Source: Bdellovibrionales bacterium RIFCSPHIGHO2_01_FULL_40_29 (GTDB lineage Bacteria; Bdellovibrionota; Bdellovibrionia; Bdellovibrionales; Bdellovibrionaceae). Taken from it: DNA of 64,000 nucleotides. Under the pieces are notes generated by a model. The model had not been told where the DNA came from. It searched no databases and saw only the letters and a list, made by a program, of their open reading frames with translations. Positions 20,811 to 31,200 of this stretch are shown here, one piece after another (the stretch's first letter is position 1; every line of letters starts with the position of its first letter). Both the position numbers and the translations under genes were made by a program. The stretch lies in contig MEPU01000004.1 in the NCBI GenBank assembly GCA_001771815.1, forward strand, positions 248,001 to 312,000, read 5' to 3'.

Positions 20811-22020
20811 CTTCTAAACGACTTCCCTTTATGGCTGGCGACAGTGTCGCCACAAAACACAGTGCAATCGTTGATATGCCGATTGTCAGCAAATCAATCG
20901 CACGCAAATGAACATCAATTTCGTCAATCTTGTAAACAGCCCCTGAAATCAAACTAAAATGGTTCTGCAACACCATAAAACCAAAACACAGTAAAAATCC
21001 TAAAAAATATCCTGCAATTGTTCCAATAACTCCAACTAAAATCCCCTGACCCACAAATATTTTTCGAATGTCTTTTGCACTGAGGCCCAAAGTTTTTAAT
21101 ATAGCAATATCAGAATATCTCTGACGAATAAACACATACAAGGTGCTTGAAATATTAAAAGCCGCCACAACAACAATAATAAAAACAACAAAAAATATAA
21201 TCACTCGCTCAATCCGAACAGCTTCAAATAGATTACGATTCACATCGTACCAATCCATCACTGCAAATGAAGGTCCCAACCGCTGCAACAGCCGCGCGGA
21301 AGCCTCCTGCGATTGATCTCTATGCTCCATCTTAATGAAGGCACCGGTGTATCGATTTCCAATTTGCGTGAGATCTTGCAATGCCGCAAGATCTCCAATA
21401 ACCAAACGCTCATTCCAATCATTCTTGCCAAAATCCAAAATTCCGGAAACTTTAAAGGGCTTTGCCTGTCGTCGAAATCCCGATTTATCAAAGGGAGTTG
21501 CTAGCGGAACGACAATGTACATCGAATCATTGATCTTCAATTGAAAGCGCTTGGCCAACCCCATTCCGATCACGACATTCTCGGCATCCATTTTCAATGC
21601 ACCAAATTTAATTCGGTTTTCTAATTGCAGCACACTTTTCAGATCAGCCTGCTCTACTCCTTGAAACAAAATTCCTGAAACCTGACCTTTATGTGCTAAA
21701 ACGGCTTCGGCATAAGCAAAACGCATCATCGATTCAATTCGGGGCTCGATGGATTTTAACTTTTTTGAAAAATCACCCCAATCATCAACGAGCTTTCCTC
21801 GGCGAACCACTTGCACATGTCCAGTCACATCCGTCAGTGCATTTTTAAAGGTTTCTTCAAAACCACTCATCACAGCCATGGCCGCAACCAACGCCGCCAC
21901 ACCAAGAATCAATCCTAAAAAGGCCAATGGAGCCGATCCCCGCTGCATAAAACTTTTAGAAAATAAAAGACGATAGGCTATCCAAATTTTGAATTTAAAA
22001 TCTTCAGAACGCGTTCTCAT
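20785..22020 (-). CDS. Lipoprotein-releasing ABC transporter permease LolC/E
   Basis: MacB-like core and FtsX domain; RSEDFKFKIWIAYRLLFSK start; adjacent to lolD. Confidence 0.92.
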   Translation of the reverse strand: MRTRSEDFKFKIWIAYRLLFSKSFMQRGSAPLAFLGLILGVAALVAAMAVMSGFEETFKNALTDVTGHVQVVRRGKLVDDWGDFSKKLKSIEPRIESMMRFAYAEAVLAHKGQVSGILFQGVEQADLKSVLQLENRIKFGALKMDAENVVIGMGLAKRFQLKINDSMYIVVPLATPFDKSGFRRQAKPFKVSGILDFGKNDWNERLVIGDLAALQDLTQIGNRYTGAFIKMEHRDQSQEASARLLQRLGPSFAVMDWYDVNRNLFEAVRIERVIIFFVVFIIVVVAAFNISSTLYVFIRQRYSDIAILKTLGLSAKDIRKIFVGQGILVGVIGTIAGYFLGFLLCFGFMVLQNHFSLISGAVYKIDEIDVHLRAIDLLTIGISTIALCFVATLSPAIKGSRLEVVEGLKNG

Positions 22021-23166
22021 TCAATATCCGCATCGACCACCTGGCCAAGGGTTCCATTGAGTTGGGCCTTCAAATAGGCCATTACAAAATCATCAAAATC
22101 ACCATCCATCACGTTATGGACCTGATTGGTTTGAAATCCTGTTCGGTGATCCTTAACCATTTGATAGGGATGCATCACATAGGACCGGATTTGCGACCCC
22201 CACTCGTTGGCTTTTTTCTGAGAATTAAATTCGTCTTTTTCTTTATTACGACGCTCGATCTCTTTTTCATATAAAGCAGCTTTCAGCATCTTGAGTGCTT
22301 TTTCACGATTCTGAATCTGAGACCGCTGAGTTTGACAAGAAACCACAATCCCCGAAGGACGATGGCGCATACGAACTGCAGAATCCGTTTTATTCACGTG
22401 CTGACCACCCGCTCCGCTAGAGCGATAGGTTTCGACATCAATTTCATCCGGTTTGACTTCAATATTAATATCATCGTCGACCTCGGCCCAGACTGAAACT
22501 GAAGCAAATGACGTGTGTCTTCGCGCATTGGAATCAAATGGTGAAATCCGCACCAAACGATGCACGCCCGCTTCGGCCTTCAAATAACCGTAGGCATACT
22601 CTCCAGAAATTAAAACCGTGCATGATTTAATACCGGCCTCATCACCATCCGAGCGATCTAAAATTTCAAATTTATAGCCATGCTTGTCCGCATAACGCGT
22701 GTACATCCGCAGCAACATCATAGCCCAATCACAGCTTTCTGTTCCACCAGCACCAGAGTTGATCGACAAATACGTAGAGTTTGAGTCCAGCTCACCGCTC
22801 AGAACTCGTTTCAATTCTAGATCCTGACCAATTTTATCAATTTCTTTAAGCTCTGATTTAACCTCTTTGAAGGTCTCTTCGTCATGAGCCTCCACAGACA
22901 TTTCTAAAAGGACTTTGGCATCTTCCAGTCGATTTTGAAATGAATTCCATTCCGTGATGGCTTTTTCCAAGATGGATTTTTCTTTGTTGAGTTTTTGCAT
23001 CTCCGCAGGCTTTTCCCATATGGCAGGGTTTTGCGCAGAAAGCTCTAATTCTTGAAGGCGTTTTTTCTTTTTATCCAAGTCAAAGATACCCCCGAAGCTC
23101 TGTCGAAAATTTCTCTAATTCGGCAATGGATTTTTTGATCTCTGGGGCTTCTGCAACTATAGACAT
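22017..23166 (-). CDS. prfB: Peptide chain release factor 2, two reading frames joined by programmed +1 frameshift
   Basis: GGQHVNKTDSAVRM in the main ORF (22017-23078). Upstream frame from ATG 23166 (MSIVAEAPEIKKSIAELEKFSTELRGYL) stops at CTT TGA C within GGGGGTATCTTTGAC. Confidence 0.96.
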
Positions 23167-23200
23167 AAACCAAGTGTAAAAAACTGGCCTTCAGAGTCAA

Positions 23201-23653
23201 TCACCAAAGCGGATGACGAACCTGCTCAAAACAAGAATTTTGGATCTGGAACATCACTTTCTCCTCGGATTTTGACACCTCATGATCGTAGCCCAAAAGA
23301 TGCAATAATCCATGGATCATCATGTAAACCAATTCAGCCTCGAGAGGATGCCCCTGGCGCTTCGCTTGTTTTTTTAGCACAGGCATGCAGAATAACAACT
23401 CACCCAACGCCTGCGGATCGGCCGATAGGAAACTCAGCACATCTGTCGACTTGTTCTTGCCGCGAAATTGCATATTGATCTTTCGCATTTGAGCTTCAGT
23501 CAGAAAAACAAAAACAATTTCAGCCCTGTCGGTTAATCTTTTTTTCTGGCGAAGTCGCTTTGCGCACAAAGATTGAATGCACAGATCCAGTGCTTTTTCT
23601 AAACGCTTCGTGTTTATTTTTTCAGAGGTCTGATTGACAATAGTTAACTTCAT
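23201..23653 (-). CDS. ybeY: Endoribonuclease YbeY (16S rRNA maturation)
   Basis: MMIHGLLHLLGYDHE zinc motif and NMQFRGKNKSTDVLSF. Confidence 0.94.
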   Translation of the reverse strand: MKLTIVNQTSEKINTKRLEKALDLCIQSLCAKRLRQKKRLTDRAEIVFVFLTEAQMRKINMQFRGKNKSTDVLSFLSADPQALGELLFCMPVLKKQAKRQGHPLEAELVYMMIHGLLHLLGYDHEVSKSEEKVMFQIQNSCFEQVRHPLW

Positions 23654-23670
23654 AAGCAAGTCTTCAAAGT

Positions 23671-24477
23671 ATGCCTCAACCACCATCAAATCTCAAAGAA
23701 TTTCATGCTCTCGTTAAAATCATTGCTGACTTGCGCGGTCCTGACGGATGCCCTTGGGATAAAGAGCAAACTCATCAAAGCTTGGCACCCTACGCAATCG
23801 AAGAAGTCCACGAAATGGTCGAAGCCATCGAATCTGCTGACGATAAGCACATGTGCGAAGAGCTCGGTGATGTGTTATTTCAAGTCGTTCTTCATAGTCA
23901 ATTGGCCGAAGAAAGAAAGACATTTTCCATCACTGATGTTATTCAAGGAATCTCTGAAAAAATTGTTCGTCGCCATCCCCATGTTTTTGCTGCAACACCT
24001 GTCAGCGGCACCGCAGAGGTTCTTAAAAATTGGGATGAAATAAAAAAACTTGAGAAACTGAATAATCCTCGAAAAGTAAAAGTGATTGATGTTCCCGCTG
24101 GCCTTCCCGCACTTCAAAGAGCCCATGATATTGGAGAAAAAACACAAAAATTAAAGTTTGATTGGACCGCCGTTCAAGATGTATTGGCACAGCTCAAAGC
24201 CGAAATTATCGAATTGGAAGAGGCCATGCTCGAAGATGTTTCACCCGATAGTTTTTCTCATATTCAACATGAAATGGGAGACGTTCTTTTCTCTGCGGCC
24301 CAGCTGTCACGACATCTCGAAATCGAACCAGAAAGCTGTCTTCGTCAGGCTAATCGCCGCTTCCTGAGCCGTTTTGACAAGATGTTAGAGATCGGAAAAA
24401 TAACTGCTGAACAATTTAAAAATCTGTCAGCAAATGAGAAAGAAAAACTCTGGAGTGATGCAAAAAAAGAATGTTGA
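23671..24477 (+). CDS. mazG: Nucleoside triphosphate pyrophosphohydrolase MazG
   Basis: LRGPDGCPWDKEQTHQSL, EEVHEMVEAIE, EELGDVLFQVVLHSQ. Confidence 0.95.
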   Translation: MPQPPSNLKEFHALVKIIADLRGPDGCPWDKEQTHQSLAPYAIEEVHEMVEAIESADDKHMCEELGDVLFQVVLHSQLAEERKTFSITDVIQGISEKIVRRHPHVFAATPVSGTAEVLKNWDEIKKLEKLNNPRKVKVIDVPAGLPALQRAHDIGEKTQKLKFDWTAVQDVLAQLKAEIIELEEAMLEDVSPDSFSHIQHEMGDVLFSAAQLSRHLEIEPESCLRQANRRFLSRFDKMLEIGKITAEQFKNLSANEKEKLWSDAKKEC

Positions 24478-24779
24478 TTTTATTGACTGCTCTTTTGACA
24501 AAAAAATAAAATTTCGTGATTTAAAACTTGCAAAAAATGTTCAATCATTTATCAATTCAATTCTGTAAAAATAATTAAAAATTTTATGATCCCTGTGATT
24601 TCAATATGTTACGTTGCCTCAACTTGAAACGCTCTTGAATTTTACTGAGCCAATTCACCCACTTAACACCACCTTCGCGTTTACTAGACGACTCGGACAC
24701 ACTTGTCAGAAGCCATTCAGAATTTTGAATCAGTCGGACGATAAGAAGTTGTCCACTGTAGGCACAAACGAGGAAGTAT

Positions 24780-25817
24780 ATGAAAAATAAATTAGTTGTC
24801 TCTCTGATCGCACTTGCAAGCTTCGCCCTTTTCTCTAGCTGTGAAAAAGGTGGTGGAGATTTTTCAATCCTGTCTGAGTCCTCTCAGTTTCAACAGGCCT
24901 CGACGTTTGTGCCCCGCAAACTGGATGTTTTATTTGTTGTCGATAACTCAGGCTCTATGAGTTCATCACAAACCAACTTAGCAAATAATTTTCCATCATT
25001 TATTAATTATTTTAAATCCAAAGGGTATGACTTTCGAATTGCTGTCACCACAACAGATGCTTTCTACGGAGATCAGTTCGTGAGCAGTGGTTGTTCGCTT
25101 TGCAATATTTCACAAACTGAATTTCGAGGCACTCCGAAATTTGTCGACAACAACACGCCTGACTTAGAAGCCACTTTTGCTGCCAATGTTCAAGTGGGTA
25201 CAACTGGAGCTCCTGACGAGCGCGCTTTCTCAAGCTTTAAAGCTGCCCTGGGAAGTTCATTGAATGCGACCTTTCATCGACCCGATGCTTTTTTATCAGT
25301 GATTATTGTTTCTGATGAAGAAGATTTTTCACATGACGATATCAGCCAGAATGAGTCTTACTCTCAACCCACTTTGCATTCAGCGGCTTCGTACAAAACA
25401 TTTTTAGAAACATTCACTGCAGGACAAGCCACAAGCGATTTTTCTGTTTCAACAATTTCCATACTTGATGAAACGTGTCGAGCTTCACTGGGCTCGGGAC
25501 GAAAAATTGGAGTTCGCTATATGGAACTAGCCGACTTAACAGGGGGAACAAAGAATTCATTATGCACATCTTTTGCAACAATTTTGGATAATATCAGCAC
25601 CTCGATTGCAACACAAACTCAGGCACAGTTTCAGCTGAATAAAAAACCAGTCATCGAATCAATTCGCGTTATCATTGATGGAGTTCTTGTACCCGAAAGC
25701 ACGGTTGATGGTTGGTCTTATGATAGCGTTTCCAACAGCATTAAAATCAATGGTTCTACTTATCAACCATCAGCAGGCTCAAGCATCACTATTAACTTTG
25801 ATCCCGATATCACTTAA
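24780..25817 (+). CDS. VWA-domain lipoprotein
   Basis: Lipobox LFSSC; MIDAS-like DVLFVVDNSGSMSSSQ. Confidence 0.8.
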   Translation: MKNKLVVSLIALASFALFSSCEKGGGDFSILSESSQFQQASTFVPRKLDVLFVVDNSGSMSSSQTNLANNFPSFINYFKSKGYDFRIAVTTTDAFYGDQFVSSGCSLCNISQTEFRGTPKFVDNNTPDLEATFAANVQVGTTGAPDERAFSSFKAALGSSLNATFHRPDAFLSVIIVSDEEDFSHDDISQNESYSQPTLHSAASYKTFLETFTAGQATSDFSVSTISILDETCRASLGSGRKIGVRYMELADLTGGTKNSLCTSFATILDNISTSIATQTQAQFQLNKKPVIESIRVIIDGVLVPESTVDGWSYDSVSNSIKINGSTYQPSAGSSITINFDPDIT

Positions 25818-25837
25818 AGAAAGCGAGATACTTATTT

Positions 25838-26398
25838 ATGTTACATCCCGAAAACGACTGGTTTGTCCTACTTGGTGATCAAAAGTTTGGACCTTACGAT
25901 TACAAAACAATGATCTCGATGATGCAAAAGCATGAGCTGATGGACTATAACTACGTCTGGGCAGCCCACCTGGACAGCTGGACTCCGGTCTATCAACTCG
26001 AGGAATTCAGCAAAGATCGATTTCAGATTCTTTTGCAGAAAGAATCTGAATACTTAAATACTTTTATCCAACGTAAATCGGCGCGCATCGAAGTTGATAT
26101 CCCTTTGATGGGTCATAATGGTATTCGTTTTTTTGATGGCAAGGTGACATCGCTCTCGGAACAAGGCGCACTTTGTATGATCAATACGCCACTTGTTCAA
26201 ATTGGTGATTTTCTGAAAATGCATTTCAAGACCAATGGTCCAGATGCTCTGTCTTTCAACACTGAAGCGGAAGTTATCCGAAAGAATTTTTCAAAACAGC
26301 GCTTGAATTCAAAATCTGGACTCTATTACGCGGTCCGCTTTAACGATATACAAACGGTAGGTCTTGAGCAGATTCAAAAATGGGTCTCTGCCGCATAA
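25838..26398 (+). CDS. GYF_2-like plus PilZ domain protein
   Basis: N-terminus DWFVLLGDQKFGPYDYKTMISMMQ...VWAAHLDSWTPVYQL resembles GYF_2/DUF4339. C-terminus has RxxxR (RKSAR) and SLSEQG in PilZ-motif positions. Confidence 0.72.
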   Translation: MLHPENDWFVLLGDQKFGPYDYKTMISMMQKHELMDYNYVWAAHLDSWTPVYQLEEFSKDRFQILLQKESEYLNTFIQRKSARIEVDIPLMGHNGIRFFDGKVTSLSEQGALCMINTPLVQIGDFLKMHFKTNGPDALSFNTEAEVIRKNFSKQRLNSKSGLYYAVRFNDIQTVGLEQIQKWVSAA

Positions 26399-26439
26399 CT
26401 TTTACTTTTAATTTAATAAAACCTTTTTAAGGAGGAAAT

Positions 26440-27153
26440 ATGGCATTTTTTAATTTCATGAATAATTCAGGTGTGGTTGGATGGACGATCCTCCTGACGG
26501 GTATCGCAGCGATCGCTTTAATCGTCGAGCGTGCACGTACACTTTACTTTGACTTCGGAATGAATGTCGATGAGTTCACAAATAAGATTCAAACACTGGT
26601 TCTTGGCAAAAAGAACGAAGAGGCTATTATTGCCTGCGCTCAATTAGAAAATAAACCATTGGCTCGAGCTTTCAAACTGATTCTTGAAAAATCAGATCGT
26701 GATGATGAGACGATTTTTCAGGCCCAAGACATCGCCATGGCAGAAACAGTTCCTATGTACACCAAACGTTTACATTACTTGTCGATGCTGGCTAACGTTT
26801 CCACCTTGTTAGGTCTGTTGGGTACGATCCATGGTTTGATCCTGTCGTTCCAAGCGGTGGCGCAAGCCGATCCCGCAGAAAAACAAGCCATGTTGGCATC
26901 TGGTATCGCGGTATCGATGTACACCACGGCACTGGGTCTTGCTGTTGCCATTCCGGCCATGGTGGCATTCTCATTTTTGACGTCACGACAAAATGAATTG
27001 CTTGAGCAAATGACAGAGAAATGTTCGAAACTGACAGAGATTTTAACAAGCAGCCATATTCCAGGCTTGAACAAGAATACTGTTTTTCCAGAAGTATCTC
27101 GTATGAATACCAACGGACCTACACCACCGTCAGTGAGTTCAAAAGTTTCTTAA
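26440..27153 (+). CDS. MotA/TolQ/ExbB proton channel family protein (AglR-like)
   Basis: LLGLLGTIHGLILSFQAVA...LASGIAVSMYTTALGLAVAIPAMVAFSFL. Confidence 0.9.
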   Translation: MAFFNFMNNSGVVGWTILLTGIAAIALIVERARTLYFDFGMNVDEFTNKIQTLVLGKKNEEAIIACAQLENKPLARAFKLILEKSDRDDETIFQAQDIAMAETVPMYTKRLHYLSMLANVSTLLGLLGTIHGLILSFQAVAQADPAEKQAMLASGIAVSMYTTALGLAVAIPAMVAFSFLTSRQNELLEQMTEKCSKLTEILTSSHIPGLNKNTVFPEVSRMNTNGPTPPSVSSKVS

Positions 27154-27182
27154 TTAAGATTTTTTCTTAAGGAGAAAAAATT

Positions 27183-27731
27183 ATGCGTAAGCGATTTAAA
27201 CCGTTACTCAACCACAACTCTGAATTCGCATTGGATTTGGCACCACTTTTAGCGGTGATGGTGAAGTTGGTACCAGTTCTTTTAGTCTCATCCGCATTTG
27301 TGCAGATGTTGATTATTGAAACGGAACTTCCTCAAGTGGTTCAGCAAGCAATCGAACAGCAAAACAAAGATCCAAAGGCAACCCAAGTTGCCGTTGAGGT
27401 CTCTCGCAAATTTGGTGTGAAATTTATTATCACTGAAAATGGCAAGCAAATGGTTGAAACAGTCGCTTTGACAACTGAAAAAGAACTGGATCTTCCTCGT
27501 CTGCATGCCAAGTTTCAAGAGATCAAAAAATCTCATCCCGAAATATTTAAAATTGAAATGAGTCCCGAAGAAGATGTTCCCTACAGTGATGTTGTTCGCG
27601 TGATGGATGAAGCACGCAAATCACGTAGCAACGATATCAAATTTCCCGTCAAGGACATGAAAACAGGACAAGATACATCCACTTTGTATATGTTTCCTGA
27701 AGTTGTCTTTGGCAACACGATGGATGGGTAG
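27183..27731 (+). CDS. ExbD/TolR-like protein 1 (TM Asp replaced by Ala)
   Basis: Single N-terminal TM (LAPLLAVMVKLVPVLLVSSAFVQMLII) with a periplasmic domain; between exbB-like and second exbD-like genes. Confidence 0.8.
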   Translation: MRKRFKPLLNHNSEFALDLAPLLAVMVKLVPVLLVSSAFVQMLIIETELPQVVQQAIEQQNKDPKATQVAVEVSRKFGVKFIITENGKQMVETVALTTEKELDLPRLHAKFQEIKKSHPEIFKIEMSPEEDVPYSDVVRVMDEARKSRSNDIKFPVKDMKTGQDTSTLYMFPEVVFGNTMDG

Positions 27732-27735
27732 CTAT

Positions 27736-28224
27736 ATGGCACGCAAAAGATTTATTCCTGAAATTAAAAAGAATCAAACATTTGGGCTTAATATCACCTC
27801 GATGACAGATATGTTCACCATCTTATTGGTGTTCTTACTGCAGTCCTTTGCTTCCGGTGAAATCAACCTTGATCCTGTTCAGGGTGTGCGCTTGCCGTCA
27901 TCATCAACTGAAAAAAATCTTGTTGATGGTGCTCGCATTTCAATATCGCCCACCGAACTTAAGTTTGATCAGTTGAAAGTGGCCGACGTTAAAGACAATA
28001 AAATTGCATCATCAGCTATTGATCCTAATGATTCTAATTTCATAAAACCACTCTTTGATGAATTGCAAAAATTCAACAAAGACAACGAGAAACTGGCCAA
28101 AACAGGAAAAGTTCTGTTTCAAGCCGATCGCGATACTCCGTACGCAACTTTACGAAAAGTGATGTACACGGCTTCTATGGCCGGATTCCCAAACCTTAAA
28201 CTGGTGACGACAGCAGGAAATTGA
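27736..28224 (+). CDS. ExbD/TolR-like protein 2 (TM Asp retained)
   Basis: FGLNITSMTDMFTILLVFLLQSFA TM and YATLRKVMYTASMAGFPNLKLV C-terminus. Confidence 0.87.
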   Translation: MARKRFIPEIKKNQTFGLNITSMTDMFTILLVFLLQSFASGEINLDPVQGVRLPSSSTEKNLVDGARISISPTELKFDQLKVADVKDNKIASSAIDPNDSNFIKPLFDELQKFNKDNEKLAKTGKVLFQADRDTPYATLRKVMYTASMAGFPNLKLVTTAGN

Positions 28225-28225
28225 T

Positions 28226-31200
28226 ATGACTATAAAAACACGGATGCTTTTACTACTAACCGCTTTGACTTCAACACCGACGCTTGCTTTGCAAGAGAAC
28301 ACCAAAGGACTACTTCCTGAAGTGCGCTTGAACTCAACAAATGAAGATAAAAACACAGAAACAGCTTATCAATCTGAGTTGATGATCACCAAAGCTGAAA
28401 ATAAAGCCATTGATTCTTTGACACGAATTATTTCAAAGAAAAAAGGCAACCCCGAAGAAGCAGATCTTTTATTTCGTCTGGCCGAGCTGTATATGCGTCG
28501 AGCCAAATCCGGACGTTTCTTTGATCTTAATCAGAATATTAAAATCACAAAATCCAATGTGATCCAACAGAAAGCCCAAGTCTCTTTAAAAAGCGCCATT
28601 GGTATTTATAACCGTATCGAAAATGAATTCCCAAAATACAAAGACTTAGACGCTGTTTTTTTTAATAATGCTTTAGCACATCAACAAACACGACAAATAG
28701 AACGCGCCAAAGATCTATACAACCGCCTGACCCGAGAATTTCCGAAATCAAGCTTGGTTCCGGATGGTTTACTTGAAGTCGGTGAAATCTACTACAATCA
28801 GCAAAACTTTACTGTCGCTTTAGAAAAATTCAAAGCCATTGAAAAGTATCCTAAATCAAAAGCTTATCCTTATGGAATTTACAAATCCGCTTGGTGTCAT
28901 TACAACTTAAAAAATACGGATGATGGCATCAAGCAGTTGCTTGCTGTTGTTCGACAAAATCAAGCAGATGCTACTGATCCCAAAAAATACAATCTTCGCA
29001 AAGAAGCTCTGCGCGATTTAACATTATTTGTTGGCGAAACAATGCCACCAGATGATTTGTATACATTCTTCGAAAAGATCACAACTGCGGACGAACTGGG
29101 CGACACAATGATGGGTCTTGCCAGTCTGTATGAGTCCCACTCTCGTCATAAAGAAATCAGTTTATTTGTTAAAGAATTTATAGAGAAACATCCTGATAGT
29201 CCTCATGCTCCAAAGTTTTTCGCAAAACTCATTGATAATAGCGAAACTTTAAAACAGCGTGACACTGTTATTTCCTATTTAAATAAAATGTCTGAATCAT
29301 GTAAGTTACAAATCAATTCTGAGTGCAATAGTATTTTTCGCCGAGCCAGTCTGGATATTTCAAAAAAATGGTGGGATATCTGGCTTAAGAATAAGAAAAA
29401 CACAGAGTTTTCCCATTTAACCGAACAGGCCTTTGAAATTTTGCTTTCAAACGATGATCTTGCAAAACCAGATTCAAAATCCCGTTATGCCTATGCTGAA
29501 TTACTTTTTCAACAAGACAAATTTGATAAAGCCAGTGATAACTATGAGTTGGTCTCTCATCACAAAGGGATTGATAAAACATTGGGACATGATGCTCTAT
29601 ATGGCGCCCTTTTCTCGATTGAAAAAGCTCTTGATAAAAAAGATGACGCTGTCCTGACTGAAAAACAGAAATCATTGGCCGAGCGTTATCTCAAAGAATA
29701 TCCAAACGGAGAGCATGGCACATCTATTCAGTACAAATTGGGTTTTATTTTTTACAAACAGCAAGATTTTGATACGGCAGTTAAATACTTTACCCCACTG
29801 ACGACCAAGACCAAGTATCCTGAAATCAAAATGAAATCTGAAGATTTGATTTTGGATATCTACAATATTAAAAAAGATTACAAATCCATTCAGTCATTTG
29901 CAAAAAATGTCCTGAAAACAACTGATGCTGCTGCACGGAAGCAAACATTAACAAAGATTCTAGAAGAAGCTCATTATGCTCAAATCCAAGTGGATGCGGC
30001 GGATCTGCCAGTTGAAAAGCGCATCGATCAGTTGCGTTCGTTTGCATCACAACACAATGTCTCTAAATTGGGACAGGATGCTTTTTGGCAATCGATCAGC
30101 TTGGCCTACTCGAATGGTTTTGATGTTCAAGGGGCTGATATGAGCCTGGATTACATCAAGCAGTACCCAAATGATTCAAAAAAATTGGACTCGATGAAAG
30201 AAGCCACAAAAGCATTTATTGATGCCGGTCAAATCAAAAAAGGAATTATCACAGTTCGTGAATTGGCCCGTCTTGATCCAAAAAATAGCATGAAACATTT
30301 AGAAATGTCTTGCGACTTGCTACGTATCAACAACCAACTGCCCGAAGCTCGTGGATGTTACAAAGGATTATTTGGCATAACGGATAAATCTAAAAAACCT
30401 GAGCTGTTGTCAAAAATGGTGAAAACTTTTAAAGAAGGCACACAATCTCCTGAGCTGGAATCTCTTGAGAATCAAATACTCAGGGAAAATATCGAACCCT
30501 ATGCCACCCGCTTGTTGATTTCAAAAGCGAATGCTCTTTTGGAAAATAACAAAATGACTGAAGCTTTTAATCTGTCACTTAAAATAAACTCGCGCCCTGT
30601 TGATGCGGATATTCGAGCTGAAGCCCGCTTGATTCAGGCCGAAGTCCTCGAGAAAGAATTTTTTGCTCAAAGCGTGAAAGCCCGTGAAAATAAATTTGCC
30701 ATGGTCTTGTCGATGAAAACAGAAAAAATGGATAAGGCCTACACCGCTTATTCAACGACCATCAAAATGTCCAAGACCGATCGAATTCAGGCGCGTGCGC
30801 TGCAAGGTATCGATCGCCTCTATGCCCACTATGTTGAATCGATCACCAATATGCCAATCCCGGGATCGCTCACCGCTGAAGAACAAAAAGGACTTCGCGC
30901 TGAATTGGTTAAACTAACAGAACCGTTCTTAGTTAAAAAGACCGAGAATCTGGCTCGCCTTCGTAAAATATCATCACTGTCCGCGGCAGATTCGCAATCC
31001 ATCAACTGGAGCGAGTTTAGTCCTGAAAAAACAATTGAACCTCGCGTGCAGTTTCCGTCTGCTCAGAAGCTATCCCATTTTATTCCATCAAAATTTGAAA
31101 TTGATTCCAATGGTTATTCCCGCCTTCCAGCCAGCGAGAAAAAATGTGATGCCAAAGCAGCTCCCACAGCAGAAGTCCTGGGTGGATGCATCCAAAGTAA

